Of a stretch of 64,000 nt of DNA, positions 25,852-33,338 are shown one piece after another. This stretch comes from Brevibacillus parabrevis. GTDB lineage: Bacteria > Bacillota > Bacilli > Brevibacillales > Brevibacillaceae. Below the pieces are notes generated by a model. That model did not search any database and was not told where the DNA came from. It worked only from the letters and a program-made list of their open reading frames with translations. The stretch lies in assembly GCF_003710905.1 (NCBI RefSeq), contig NZ_RHHV01000023.1, positions 1-64,000 on the forward strand, given 5' to 3'. The position numbers and the translations under genes were made by a program. How positions within the stretch are numbered: position 1 is the stretch's first letter; each line of letters starts with the position of its first letter.

Positions 25852-25881
25852 AATGTATCGTGTTTTCCCGGTGCGTGTCAA
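25852..25881 (-). promoter_or_regulatory. Candidate sigma-A promoter ahead of the PH-like gene and alr
   Basis: A perfect -35 TTGACA (25876-25881) stands 18 bp from TACATT (25852-25857), about 40 bp before the start codon. Confidence 0.5.
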
Positions 25882-25981
25882 TTCAGGGTTTGTCCTTTTA
25901 CCTCATGCGTGCACGCAATTACCGCCGCCATGCGGCTAACTGCGGCCTATCCCAGTGTTGTTGGCGGACTGCTCGGCTACG

Positions 25982-26015
25982 GAAAAAAGCAGGCGAGAAG
26001 ATTCGCCTGCTCTTT
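25982..26015 (-). terminator. Terminator of the four-repeat protein gene
   Basis: GCAGGCGA and TCGCCTGC form a perfect eight-pair stem followed on the minus strand by six U residues, 19 bp past the stop codon. Confidence 0.9.
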
Positions 26016-26033
26016 TGTGCGTTCGTTTGCGGA

Positions 26034-27482
26034 CTATTGTTCGCCCGCTTTGTCCTGTTCTGCCTTTTTCTCGCCGTGTCCTCGGAATGCCCCTTTTGTG
26101 AAGCTGCCTTCCACCATTTTTTGCACGCGATCTGCTGCGTTTTCGTTCATTTTGTCAGCTTGTTCTTGCGTCAGCTTGCCTGCTGTGACCGCTTCTTTCA
26201 GCTTCGCTTCTTGTTGTTCAACCAGCAAAGATACGAGGTCGTCTACCGACACGCCTTGCGCTTCTGCTACTGCTGCCAGCGACTTGCCTGCTTTCAGTTC
26301 TTCGCCCAGCTTGTCTGCATCCAGTTTCAGCAAGGAGAGCAGCTCTTCGTTTTTGTCGAAGCCGCCGCCGAAACCGAAACCAAAGCCTTTGCCCGGTCCT
26401 CTGTCCTGATGCGTGTTTTGCACCATTTCTTTGACGCGCTCCGCTGCGTTTTCGTTCATTTTGTCAGCTTGTTCTTGCGTCAGCTTGCCTGCTGTGACCG
26501 CTTCTTTCAGCTTCGCTTCTTGTTGTTCAACCAGCAAAGATACGAGGTCGTCTACCGACACGCCTTGCGCTTCTGCTACTGCTGCCAGCGACTTGCCTGC
26601 TTTCAGTTCTTCGCCCAGCTTGTCTGCATCCAGTTTCAGCAAGGAGAGCAGTTCTTCGTTTTTGTCGAAGCCGCCGCCGAAGCCGAAACCAAAGCCTTTG
26701 CCTGGTCCTCTGTCCTGATGCGTGTTTTGCACCATTTCTTTGATGCGCTCCGCTGCGTTTTCGTTCATTTTGTCAGCTTGCTCTTGCGTCAGCTTGCCTG
26801 CTGTGACCGCTTCTTTCAGTTTCGCTTCTTGTTGCTCAACCAGCAAAGATACGAGGTCGTCTACCGACACGCCTTGCGCTTCTGCTACTGCTGCCAGCGA
26901 CTTGCCTGCTTTCAGTTCTTCGCCCAGCTTGTCTGCATCCAGTTTCAGCAAGGAGAGCAGTTCTTCGTTTTTGTCGAAGCCGCCGAAGCCGAAACCAAAG
27001 CCTTTGCCCGGGCCTCTGTCCTGATGCGTGTTTTGCACCATTTCTTTGACGCGCTCCGCTGCGTTTTCGTTCATTTTGTCAGCTTGTTCTTGCGTCAACT
27101 TGCCTGCTGTTACCGCTTCTTTCAGCTTCGCTTCTTGTTGCTCAACCAGCAAGGACACGAGATCGTCTACCGACACGCCTTGCGCTTCTGCTACTGCTGC
27201 CAGCGATTTGCCTGCTTTCAGTTCTTCAGCCAGCTTGTCTGCATCCAGCTTCAACAAGGAGAGCAGTTCTGTGTTTTCTTTGAAGGAGACGCCTTTGATG
27301 CCCCCGCCGTGATGATTCATTTTGCCGCCGAAAGCGAATTTCACCTCTGACGGTTTCTCCAATTTTTGCGCTTGCGCCTGTGTTTGTGTTGTATCTGCTG
27401 CAAAGGCGCTGCCCAAGCTCCCAATACTCAGAACTGCTGCCATCGTGCCCAAAAGCATTCCCAATTTTGCTTTGCTAAACAT
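26034..27482 (-). CDS. Secreted protein with four near-identical ~103-residue repeats
   Basis: A 482-residue protein with a Sec signal peptide (cleavage near residue 29), a His/Gly-rich linker and four tandem units starting at about 67, 169, 272 and 375. Each unit is a helical block (ELLSLLKLDADKL..., SVDDLVSLLVEQQEAKLKEA, LTQEQADKMNENAAERVKEMV) and a glycine/phenylalanine linker GPGKGFGFGFGG. The last unit changes into a charged tail. The helical block resembles short helical modules in secreted Firmicutes proteins; I cannot assign a function. No anchor or lipobox is seen, so it may be shed. It lies between alr and the ydcC-like gene, where B. subtilis has no such gene. Confidence 0.8.
   Translation of the reverse strand: MFSKAKLGMLLGTMAAVLSIGSLGSAFAADTTQTQAQAQKLEKPSEVKFAFGGKMNHHGGGIKGVSFKENTELLSLLKLDADKLAEELKAGKSLAAVAEAQGVSVDDLVSLLVEQQEAKLKEAVTAGKLTQEQADKMNENAAERVKEMVQNTHQDRGPGKGFGFGFGGFDKNEELLSLLKLDADKLGEELKAGKSLAAVAEAQGVSVDDLVSLLVEQQEAKLKEAVTAGKLTQEQADKMNENAAERIKEMVQNTHQDRGPGKGFGFGFGGGFDKNEELLSLLKLDADKLGEELKAGKSLAAVAEAQGVSVDDLVSLLVEQQEAKLKEAVTAGKLTQEQADKMNENAAERVKEMVQNTHQDRGPGKGFGFGFGGGFDKNEELLSLLKLDADKLGEELKAGKSLAAVAEAQGVSVDDLVSLLVEQQEAKLKEAVTAGKLTQEQADKMNENAADRVQKMVEGSFTKGAFRGHGEKKAEQDKAGEQ
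26112..27284 (-). repeat. Four tandem direct repeats of 306-309 bp inside the gene
   Basis: Units lie at about 27284-26979, 26978-26670, 26669-26361 and 26360-26112. Units 2 to 4 are nearly identical at the DNA level including silent positions; one unit is 3 bp shorter in its Gly codons. The first unit and the last segment have diverged most. Confidence 0.9.
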
Positions 27483-27641
27483 ATTTGCTCAACCCTTTCA
27501 CTCGGTGTAGTTATGTACCGCTTCTTCCGGGTACATGCTCAGTCTACACAGGCTATTTTAGATTCCCTTTTGAGAAAAATGGAAAAGTTGCGGGAAAGTA
27601 AAGGAGGATTGGTAAGAGACAAAGCTTCGTCTGGACACAAC

Positions 27642-27673
27642 AAAAAGAGGACGGTCATAAGCCGTCCCCTCTC
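27642..27673 (-). terminator. Terminator of the ydcC-like gene
   Basis: GAGGGGACGG and CCGTCCTC pair (one bulge) around TTATGA, followed by a U-run on the minus strand, eight bases past the stop. Confidence 0.85.
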
Positions 27674-27680
27674 CCTATTT

Positions 27681-28718
27681 TTATTTCCCGCCGAGACCGT
27701 AAGTCGACTGAGCGACATTGACCATCTCTTCTTCTGGCAAATCTCCGGCGATTGTAAATTCGACACCGTCCAGCTCCCATGTGAGCAGTCGTGTTTTTTC
27801 ACCCGTTTGTGCCAGCACCCCGACTGTGAAGCCGAGATTGACAGGCATGCCTTGTTCATAAGATACGGAAGCTTCTGTCGGACGGGCTTCGATCAGCTTG
27901 TAGTTATACGCCCCTTTGTAGTTGAGGATGACTGTCCGCACGCCATCACGCGTCACTGGCTCGATATCGCCCTGCTTGACTCCCTCAGGCACGTAAGTCG
28001 GCACGATCACACCGAACTGGCTGTTCGGAAGCTTGGCGACCTGTCCGTTTGCGCCTGCCATCGTTGGAATTGCTGGCAAAGAGCTTGTGCTCATGTTGCG
28101 ATCTCTGTCAAACGCATCCTTGTCAAAGGTAGGGTTGAACGAAAATTCGGTAAAGTCGATTCGCACCAGTGGCTTCATGCTCGAATCCATAATCTCCGCA
28201 TGAGTTGGCTTGAAGTCTTCTGTCAGCCAAATCTTTTGCTTGGTGAGCGAGCGATTGCCGCTGTAGTTTGCTTTCACTTCAAAGACGTACTGCTTTTCCT
28301 CCATCTTCATTTGACGCTCCGCATCGTCAATAATGCTCTTCGCCAGCGTCTCATACAAATAGAGTGGGCCATTGTTCTCCGGCCAACCGCTCTGGAAGCG
28401 GAAGCTTTTGTTCAGGTGCGGAGTCAGGACAAAAACTCCTTCGTTATTGCGCAGAATGATCTGGGTAATTCCACGCTGCTTGGAGGTGAGCGCCACCCGA
28501 TAATTCGTGGGCTTCTCATACCAGACCTGGACGTCATACTCCATAGGTGTAGAGCCCGTCTGCATAGTCAAAACCGCCTGAGACTTGTATCCGCTCATTT
28601 TCCCCAGTGCTCCGTTCAGGTCACTCACCACATCTTCTGGTGTTTTCTGACCGAAGCAACCGCCGAGCATCAACGTAAAGACCAACAATAACACCAGTGG
28701 TAAAGCTGCCCTTTTCAT
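27681..28718 (-). CDS. Sporulation-associated lipoprotein, YdcC-like (LolA-fold)
   Basis: A 345-residue lipoprotein: a lipobox LGGC at residues 18-21 follows a hydrophobic signal. The mature part resembles the LolA/DUF4367-type proteins of Bacillales called YdcC, with VVSDLNGALGKMSGYKSQAVLTMQTG and later QKIWLTEDFKPTHAEIMD. B. subtilis ydcC lies upstream of alr and is made in the mother cell under SigE; the SigE-type promoter at 28924-28952 fits that. GGAGGAG precedes the ATG. Function unknown. Confidence 0.82.
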   Translation of the reverse strand: MKRAALPLVLLLVFTLMLGGCFGQKTPEDVVSDLNGALGKMSGYKSQAVLTMQTGSTPMEYDVQVWYEKPTNYRVALTSKQRGITQIILRNNEGVFVLTPHLNKSFRFQSGWPENNGPLYLYETLAKSIIDDAERQMKMEEKQYVFEVKANYSGNRSLTKQKIWLTEDFKPTHAEIMDSSMKPLVRIDFTEFSFNPTFDKDAFDRDRNMSTSSLPAIPTMAGANGQVAKLPNSQFGVIVPTYVPEGVKQGDIEPVTRDGVRTVILNYKGAYNYKLIEARPTEASVSYEQGMPVNLGFTVGVLAQTGEKTRLLTWELDGVEFTIAGDLPEEEMVNVAQSTYGLGGK

Positions 28719-28923
28719 TCAATGAACTCCTCCTTGTCAACTTTTTCGACAAAGAAGGGCACCCCTGTCTATTTCCTGGGAAATCTGTCAGTCTTTCGCC
28801 TCTTGCAGCGCTCATCGTGTCAAAAAGCTGTACGGGGTACAAAGGACGCGATATCGCTTGATCGGCTGAAGACTTACCCTTCCTGTGTCAGAGCAGGTAG
28901 TCCCTCCTGATCTACGCGATATA

Positions 28924-28952
28924 AATGTATGTCCATCCTCGTCCCAATATGC
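28924..28952 (-). promoter_or_regulatory. SigE-type promoter of the ydcC-like gene
   Basis: On the minus strand GCATATT (28946-28952), 14 bp, then CATACATT (28924-28931): an excellent match to the SigE consensus (kmATATT / CATACAmT). The -35 lies in the non-coding strip next to the acpS stop at 28961. The leader to the start codon would be about 200 nt. Confidence 0.75.
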
Positions 28953-28960
28953 AGACAAGT

Positions 28961-29347
28961 TTACAGCTCTTCCACAACCACCTGTGCCATAGCGTGTGTC
29001 TGACTGTGCGAAATGCTTACGTGTACACGAATGCGTGCCGGTTCCAGCCTCAGTCGGGTCAGTACATCCGGATTGATCTGCATCAACGGCTTGCCCGTTT
29101 CGCTCGGAGTAATTGCCATATCGAGAAAGCTGAGTGCCTGTCCGATCCCCGTCCCGAGTGCTTTTGCCCCGGCTTCTTTGGCCGCGAACCTGCCAGCCAC
29201 CATCTCCGCCTGCCTGTGCGCCGATTTTCCCGTCAGCAGCTGCTTTTCTTCATCGGTGAGAAAACGGTTGATCGCATTTTCCCTTCGCCCCATCAATGTT
29301 GCAACTCGTTCAATCTCTACTATATCCACGCCAATACCGACAATCAT
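28961..29347 (-). CDS. acpS: Holo-[acyl-carrier-protein] synthase
   Basis: Transfers phosphopantetheine from CoA to ACP, 128 residues. Mg-binding GVDIVEIER is at the start (Asp8), and AGRFAAKEAGAKALGTGIG with Glu near 56 is the second motif; ARIRVHVSISHSQTHAMAQVV closes the fold. I start at the ATG at 29347, nine bases after GGGAGGG; the longer frame to 29413 runs into the SASP terminator area. Neighbour of ydcC as in B. subtilis. Confidence 0.95.
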   Translation of the reverse strand: MIVGIGVDIVEIERVATLMGRRENAINRFLTDEEKQLLTGKSAHRQAEMVAGRFAAKEAGAKALGTGIGQALSFLDMAITPSETGKPLMQINPDVLTRLRLEPARIRVHVSISHSQTHAMAQVVVEEL

Positions 29348-29420
29348 GGGCAAAAGCCCTCCCAGCTTGTAGATTCTGCTGTCACAGTACCATCCTCTTC
29401 CCCCTTTTTGCAAGCCAAAC

Positions 29421-29450
29421 GAAAAAACCCCCGCAAGATGCGAGGGTTGT
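29421..29450 (-). terminator. Terminator of the SASP gene
   Basis: CCTCGCA and TGCGGGG pair (one G-U) around TCT, followed by six U on the minus strand, 16 bp past the stop. Confidence 0.8.
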
Positions 29451-29465
29451 TGTTGTCCACAGCTA

Positions 29466-29633
29466 CTACTCAGTAGCTTGACCTGCTTGTTGGCCGGATT
29501 TTTGAGCGGATTGTTGGTTTTGACGACGAACTTCCGCTACGTTTGTTTCGCTAGCAAATTCAGTAGCAGTGTTTTGCGCCTGAGCCGCTTGGTTAGCTTT
29601 GTTCATTCCTGCTTGCTTGTTTTGTTTAGGCAT
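29466..29633 (-). CDS. Gamma-type small acid-soluble spore protein
   Basis: A 55-residue Gln/Ala/Asn-rich spore storage protein. The gamma-SASP signature is clear in ATEFASETNVAEVRRQNQQS, the stretch that in relatives contains the GPR protease site. It provides amino acids at germination and is made in the forespore. AGGAGGTG lies nine bases before the ATG at 29633. Close to SspE; only one such repeat is present, shorter than the 84-residue B. subtilis SspE. Confidence 0.93.
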   Translation of the reverse strand: MPKQNKQAGMNKANQAAQAQNTATEFASETNVAEVRRQNQQSAQKSGQQAGQATE

Positions 29634-29665
29634 CGTTCCATTCACCTCCTCGACGTCACTGAATA

Positions 29666-29696
29666 TAATTTGTACCGCCCCCCTCACTCATATCCA
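29666..29696 (-). promoter_or_regulatory. Possible SigG promoter of the SASP gene
   Basis: On the minus strand TGGATA (29691-29696), 18 bp, CAAATTA (29666-29672), close to the SigG consensus TGAATA / CATACTA. Fits forespore expression. Confidence 0.4.
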
Positions 29697-29744
29697 TCCT
29701 AATTTTTCCAGACCGTACAAACTCGCTCCGATTGCTTCTGTCCT

Positions 29745-29768
29745 GTTTTCACCAGCGAACCGGGGTAT
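29745..29768 (+). promoter_or_regulatory. SigB-type promoter of the glutaredoxin-like gene
   Basis: GTTT (29745-29748), 14 bp, GGGTAT (29763-29768) is an exact match to the SigB core. It lies 83 bp before the start codon. The sigma factor is encoded in this window. Confidence 0.65.
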
Positions 29769-29850
29769 CCTATAAGTGCAATACCGCGCAGGAAATCCAT
29801 AAGCAAGCGCGAATTAAGTGATCGACTACCACTTGAGAGGAGCGTTTTAC

Positions 29851-30102
29851 ATGGCTCAAACCGTTATTGTTTACACCCAGACGACATGCGGCCCTTGCCA
29901 GGAAGAAAAAATGTGGCTGACATCCCAAAACATCGCTTTTGAAGATAGAGATATCCGCAAAAACGACGCCTTTTTCCAGGAAGCCATCAACCTCGGGGCC
30001 AGCATGACTCCCGTTACTTTCATCGAAAAGGAAGGCGGCGAACAGTTTGTCATTCACGGCTTCGACAAGGAAGAATTAAAAAAAGCGCTGGATCTCATCT
30101 GA
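29851..30102 (+). CDS. Glutaredoxin/thioredoxin-fold protein
   Basis: An 83-residue thiol-redox protein. The active site is Cys13-Gly-Pro-Cys16 at the end of the first strand (VIVYTQTTCGPCQEEK), the cis-Pro is in MTPVTFI and the fold closes with VIHGFDKEELKKAL. CGPC is more thioredoxin-like than the CPYC of classical glutaredoxin; partner and substrate are unknown. The ATG follows AGAGGAG by eight bases. A SigB-type promoter upstream suggests stress induction. Confidence 0.85.
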   Translation: MAQTVIVYTQTTCGPCQEEKMWLTSQNIAFEDRDIRKNDAFFQEAINLGASMTPVTFIEKEGGEQFVIHGFDKEELKKALDLI

Positions 30103-30120
30103 TCCAACGCTTCCTAAGAC

Positions 30121-30157
30121 TGATCAGCCGAACGAAGGTTCATCGGCTGATTTTTGT
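30121..30157 (+). terminator. Terminator of the glutaredoxin-like gene
   Basis: ATCAGCCGA and TCGGCTGAT form a perfect nine-pair stem followed by TTTTT. It overlaps the 3' end of the convergent arsR-like gene. Confidence 0.75.
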
Positions 30158-30456
30158 TTGACAATCGGTGACATATCTGGCAAGTGAGACAAAATTTGCT
30201 TAACGGCAGGAGAGCATTCTGTATTAACAGAGTAAAATACCCATGGTCCCTTGCGACGCTCTTTGACCAAACCATGTGTCTTTAGCTTAGCTAAGTGCTG
30301 GGAAACAGAGGGTTGGGAAGTTTGCAGAATCTCCACGAGATCACGGACACACAGTGATTGGACTTGCAAAAGAGCCATGATCGTCAAGCGCGTCTTGTCA
30401 CCAAGCAGCTTGTAAACTTCGGATAAAAACAATACCTGCATCAAATCCGTTTCCAT
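30124..30456 (-). CDS. ArsR-family transcriptional regulator
   Basis: A 110-residue winged-helix repressor. The DNA-recognition part reads SQPSVSQHLAKLKTHGLVKERRKGPWVFYSV (about 47-77). The alpha-3 metal site of ArsR/SmtB, usually ELCVCDL, is SLCVRDL here, so only one of the two cysteines remains and metal sensing is doubtful. AAGGTGGG precedes the ATG. The nearest candidate target on the same strand is the GMC gene; the ArsB-like transporter lies about 3 kb away. Confidence 0.85.
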   Translation of the reverse strand: METDLMQVLFLSEVYKLLGDKTRLTIMALLQVQSLCVRDLVEILQTSQPSVSQHLAKLKTHGLVKERRKGPWVFYSVNTECSPAVKQILSHLPDMSPIVKQKSADEPSFG

Positions 30457-30551
30457 ACGAACCCACCTTTGCCTTGCATATCTGTTTCCCAGTATACTAT
30501 ATGGCTTATATGATGGGGAAGATATGAACGTAAAAGTTCCTTGAACACTTC

Positions 30552-32189
30552 TTAAACATCTCGCTGCTGCATCGCTTCGATCAGCTTGTCCGCTGTGCGC
30601 GCAGCCAGCGCCATTACTGTGTTTGTCGGGTTGCTGCCACTCGATGTAACGAATGTGGAAGCACCCGCTATGAAAAGATTGGGAATGTCATGAGATTGCC
30701 CAAACTCGTTCACAACCGACTGCTCGGGGTTATTCCCCATTCGGCAGCCCCCCATCAAATGAGCGGTATCCGAGACGACATGCTCCGGCTTTCCGCCCAT
30801 CGCTTCCATGATCCGGTTCATCTGCCCGATGGCATGCTGGTACAGCTTGCGGTCGTTTTCCTGATAGCTGAAAGTGACTTTCGGTATCGGCATCCCGTTT
30901 TCATCTTTTTCCCCGCTAAGCGTAACGGCATTGTCAGGATGAGGGAGCACTTCCCCTACCAGCGTAATTCGCGCATACATGTTGTAATCAAGCATCGTTT
31001 CCCGCAGTTGTTTGCCCCACAAAAAGGTTTTGTCTTCCCGCTCCGTCGCGATTGCTCCCGCCATGCCGACTGGTCTTGATCCATGCGCACTCAGCGTGTA
31101 CCCTCTGGCGAAGCCGCGCTCCCGCTCCGTCTCATAAAAGTGCTGGGTCAAGGCAAGCACTGGCGTTCCTTTGTACAGGCGCACTTCTTCCGGGAGCCGC
31201 CCGTAGACGTCATGACTTGAATGAGGCATGATCGCTTTGCCTACCCAGCCGCTGGAATTGGCCAATCCTTGGGGGAACCGCGATGTCGCCGAGTTCAACA
31301 GCAAGCGTGGCGTTTCCACAACAAAACCGGCGAGAATAACGACCCGCGCCATCTGCCGATGCATCAGCCCCTGATGGGAAAACAACACTCCGCTGACTCG
31401 GTCGCCCGCCATCAATATTTCCGTGACCGTGCAGTCAGACAATACTTCCGCTCCTTCTGCGATCGCCTTTGGAATATGATGAATCAGACCACTGTACTTG
31501 GCATTCGGCATACAGCCCTGGTTGCAAAAGCCGCGGTTGATACAGGGCGGACGTCCGTCAAACGGAGCCGATAAAATCGCGAGGGGGGCAACTACGCTTT
31601 CGATCCCCAGCTTGTCGCAGCCTTCCCGGAACAATTGGGCGTTGGCGCTGATCGGTTCGCGAACCGGGTAAGGATACGGCCCCTGAAAAGCTCCCCACGG
31701 AAAATGATGCGGGCCTGACACGGCAATTTCCCGCTCGATCTTGTCGTAATACGGAGCCAGGTCATGATAGGTGATCGGCCAGTCTTCCCCGACCCCATCT
31801 GCTGTCCGGGTCATAAAATCGCTTTCGTGAAATCGTAAAAATACCCCTGTAAAATGAACGGTGCCTCCGCCGATTCCCCGCCCGGAGTTGTTATGACCCA
31901 GCCGCAAAGGGTCGTTTCCCGCAACCAGCCTCGTCTCCTGCCAGGCAAGCCGCTGCATGCTCAACTCGTCGCTGGCAAAGTCGCGCTGCGGGTCCCAGAA
32001 CGGCCCTGCTTCCAGCACGACCACGCGCAGTCCTGCTTTCGCCAATTCGTACGCCAGCACCCCTCCTGCCGCGCCTGCTCCGACGATGCATACATCTGCT
32101 TCTTCCGCGTATTTTCGTACCAGGCCATCCTGGGAGGAACGTGCCCGATCCGCTTCGTTGGGATGCCGCTTCTCGTCGTTATTCGCCAT
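30552..32189 (-). CDS. GMC-family FAD oxidoreductase (gluconate-2-dehydrogenase type)
   Basis: A 545-residue flavoprotein. FAD binding: VCIVGAGAAGGVLAYELAKAG at about 33-53; GRGIGGGTVHFTGVFLRF near 103; a Cys-rich insert CINRGFCNQGCMPNAKYSG; catalytic His in DTAHLMGGCRMG and Asn in TSSGSNPTNTVMALAARTA near the end. Similar proteins form membrane sugar/gluconate dehydrogenases with a small third subunit, which is encoded just upstream with an 11-bp overlap. No Tat or Sec signal is evident. The substrate is unknown. Confidence 0.87.
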   Translation of the reverse strand: MANNDEKRHPNEADRARSSQDGLVRKYAEEADVCIVGAGAAGGVLAYELAKAGLRVVVLEAGPFWDPQRDFASDELSMQRLAWQETRLVAGNDPLRLGHNNSGRGIGGGTVHFTGVFLRFHESDFMTRTADGVGEDWPITYHDLAPYYDKIEREIAVSGPHHFPWGAFQGPYPYPVREPISANAQLFREGCDKLGIESVVAPLAILSAPFDGRPPCINRGFCNQGCMPNAKYSGLIHHIPKAIAEGAEVLSDCTVTEILMAGDRVSGVLFSHQGLMHRQMARVVILAGFVVETPRLLLNSATSRFPQGLANSSGWVGKAIMPHSSHDVYGRLPEEVRLYKGTPVLALTQHFYETERERGFARGYTLSAHGSRPVGMAGAIATEREDKTFLWGKQLRETMLDYNMYARITLVGEVLPHPDNAVTLSGEKDENGMPIPKVTFSYQENDRKLYQHAIGQMNRIMEAMGGKPEHVVSDTAHLMGGCRMGNNPEQSVVNEFGQSHDIPNLFIAGASTFVTSSGSNPTNTVMALAARTADKLIEAMQQRDV

Positions 32190-32778
32190 TTGCCTTCGCC
32201 TCCCATGGGTCTGTCAATCCTTTTTCCACCCGCACATAACCGCGGGGATAAGCTGGCCCGCCGTAACCGATATCCGACCAGACGAGCGGGTGCGAATAAT
32301 AGGCTTGCACGGTATCGTGCAGCAGCTTTTTGAAAAAATCGACGGCCGCAGCATGCGTCCACGCCTCTTGCTCCTTCACGCTGCCGCCAGAAATCCGCTT
32401 CAACACCTGCTCCTGATCGCCAGCGGAGAGCGCGCCAAACTCGCAACCGAACTCTGCGTGACTCTCAGCTTCCACACCTGCCAGGCCGAGACGATACAGC
32501 TGTTTTTTCTCCGGAACACCGACCTTGCGCTGCGATTCTCCGACGGGACTCGCGAGCGACTCATCGATATGCGCCACGACAAAAGTCAGCACCTCCAGCC
32601 TGTGGTCGTCTACAAGCACACTCACAATCGCTTGCAGCAAAAGGGCCTCGGCAGGCAGCAAGTAGCTGTGGGCGACCTGCGGCATTTTCCTGGCTCCAAC
32701 AATTTGTCGCGTGTGAACATCCCAATTGGCGTGCTCTTCCCACACATCATAGGCAGGGTAACGTCTGTGCTTTGCCAT
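32179..32778 (-). CDS. Gluconate 2-dehydrogenase subunit 3 family protein
   Basis: A 199-residue small subunit. The helical core SYLLPAEALLLQAIVSVLVDDHRLEVL and the later VDFFKKLLHDTVQAYYSHPLVWSDIGYGGPAYPRGYV match the Gluc-2-dh3 pattern. In other bacteria this subunit carries a Tat signal and ferries the flavoprotein; here no signal peptide is present. GGGTGAGG precedes the ATG. The end overlaps the GMC gene, suggesting a fixed-ratio complex. Confidence 0.82.
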   Translation of the reverse strand: MAKHRRYPAYDVWEEHANWDVHTRQIVGARKMPQVAHSYLLPAEALLLQAIVSVLVDDHRLEVLTFVVAHIDESLASPVGESQRKVGVPEKKQLYRLGLAGVEAESHAEFGCEFGALSAGDQEQVLKRISGGSVKEQEAWTHAAAVDFFKKLLHDTVQAYYSHPLVWSDIGYGGPAYPRGYVRVEKGLTDPWEAKANGE

Positions 32779-32784
32779 CTGCCC

Positions 32785-33177
32785 TCACCCCCAGAACAGG
32801 GCCAATAGCCCCAAAGCAGAAATCGCCGTAATGAGCAGAGGAAGAATAACCGGAGGGCCGACCAAAAAATTTTGCGATTGCGAAAATCCGCCTACGCGCT
32901 GTTTGACTCCTGCGGCGTGCAGATAAGCCCCGTACACGCCTCCCCCCATGCCGACGAACATCATCAAGGCAAACACCCACCTGAGCCATCCTGCATTCAC
33001 GAACGACAACACAATAGCGGCAACCGCAAAAATCGGCAGTTCAATCACAGGCACCCACATCGCCCAATGCCGAAAGTTTTGTCTGGAATGAAACAGAGTG
33101 ACTTGAACGGCAATCAAAATGAACGACAGTCCCGCAAACAAAATAAGCACACGCTCGATCGGCCAGCCCTGCCACAT
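32785..33177 (-). CDS. Four-TM membrane protein linked to the GMC complex
   Basis: A 130-residue protein with four hydrophobic segments (about 9-27, 40-58, 65-83 and 107-127). No haem-binding CxxCH motif is present. It starts the three-gene unit (AAGGAGG before the ATG) and ends six bases before the small-subunit gene. A role as membrane anchor or quinone-side partner of the flavoprotein is inferred from position only. Confidence 0.72.
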   Translation of the reverse strand: MWQGWPIERVLILFAGLSFILIAVQVTLFHSRQNFRHWAMWVPVIELPIFAVAAIVLSFVNAGWLRWVFALMMFVGMGGGVYGAYLHAAGVKQRVGGFSQSQNFLVGPPVILPLLITAISALGLLALFWG

Positions 33178-33283
33178 GGAAACATCCTCCTTTTGCTGTA
33201 TGTTGCGCCTATTTTTCCCTTTGCTTCTGCTGTCCTATTCGAGTAAAAAAGCTATTTTCGGAAAACACCCCTCTTCGCGTCCA

Positions 33284-33325
33284 TAAAAAAACAAGCCTGC
33301 TGGTCCAATCGTCAGCAGACTTGCT
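33284..33325 (-). terminator. Terminator of the ArsB-like gene
   Basis: CAAG-CTGCTG and CAGCAG-CTTG pair with one mismatch, and the minus strand continues into seven U. It begins 14 bp past the stop. Confidence 0.85.
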
Positions 33326-33338
33326 TTATCCGTTTCTT

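Noticed and set aside
26112..27284. Regular repeats as a CRISPR array
   Set aside because: The period is about 309 bp, the repeats are coding and there are no spacers.
25821..27350. A 509-codon plus-strand repetitive frame
   Set aside because: Antisense of the four-repeat gene, which has a signal peptide, start and terminator on the minus strand.
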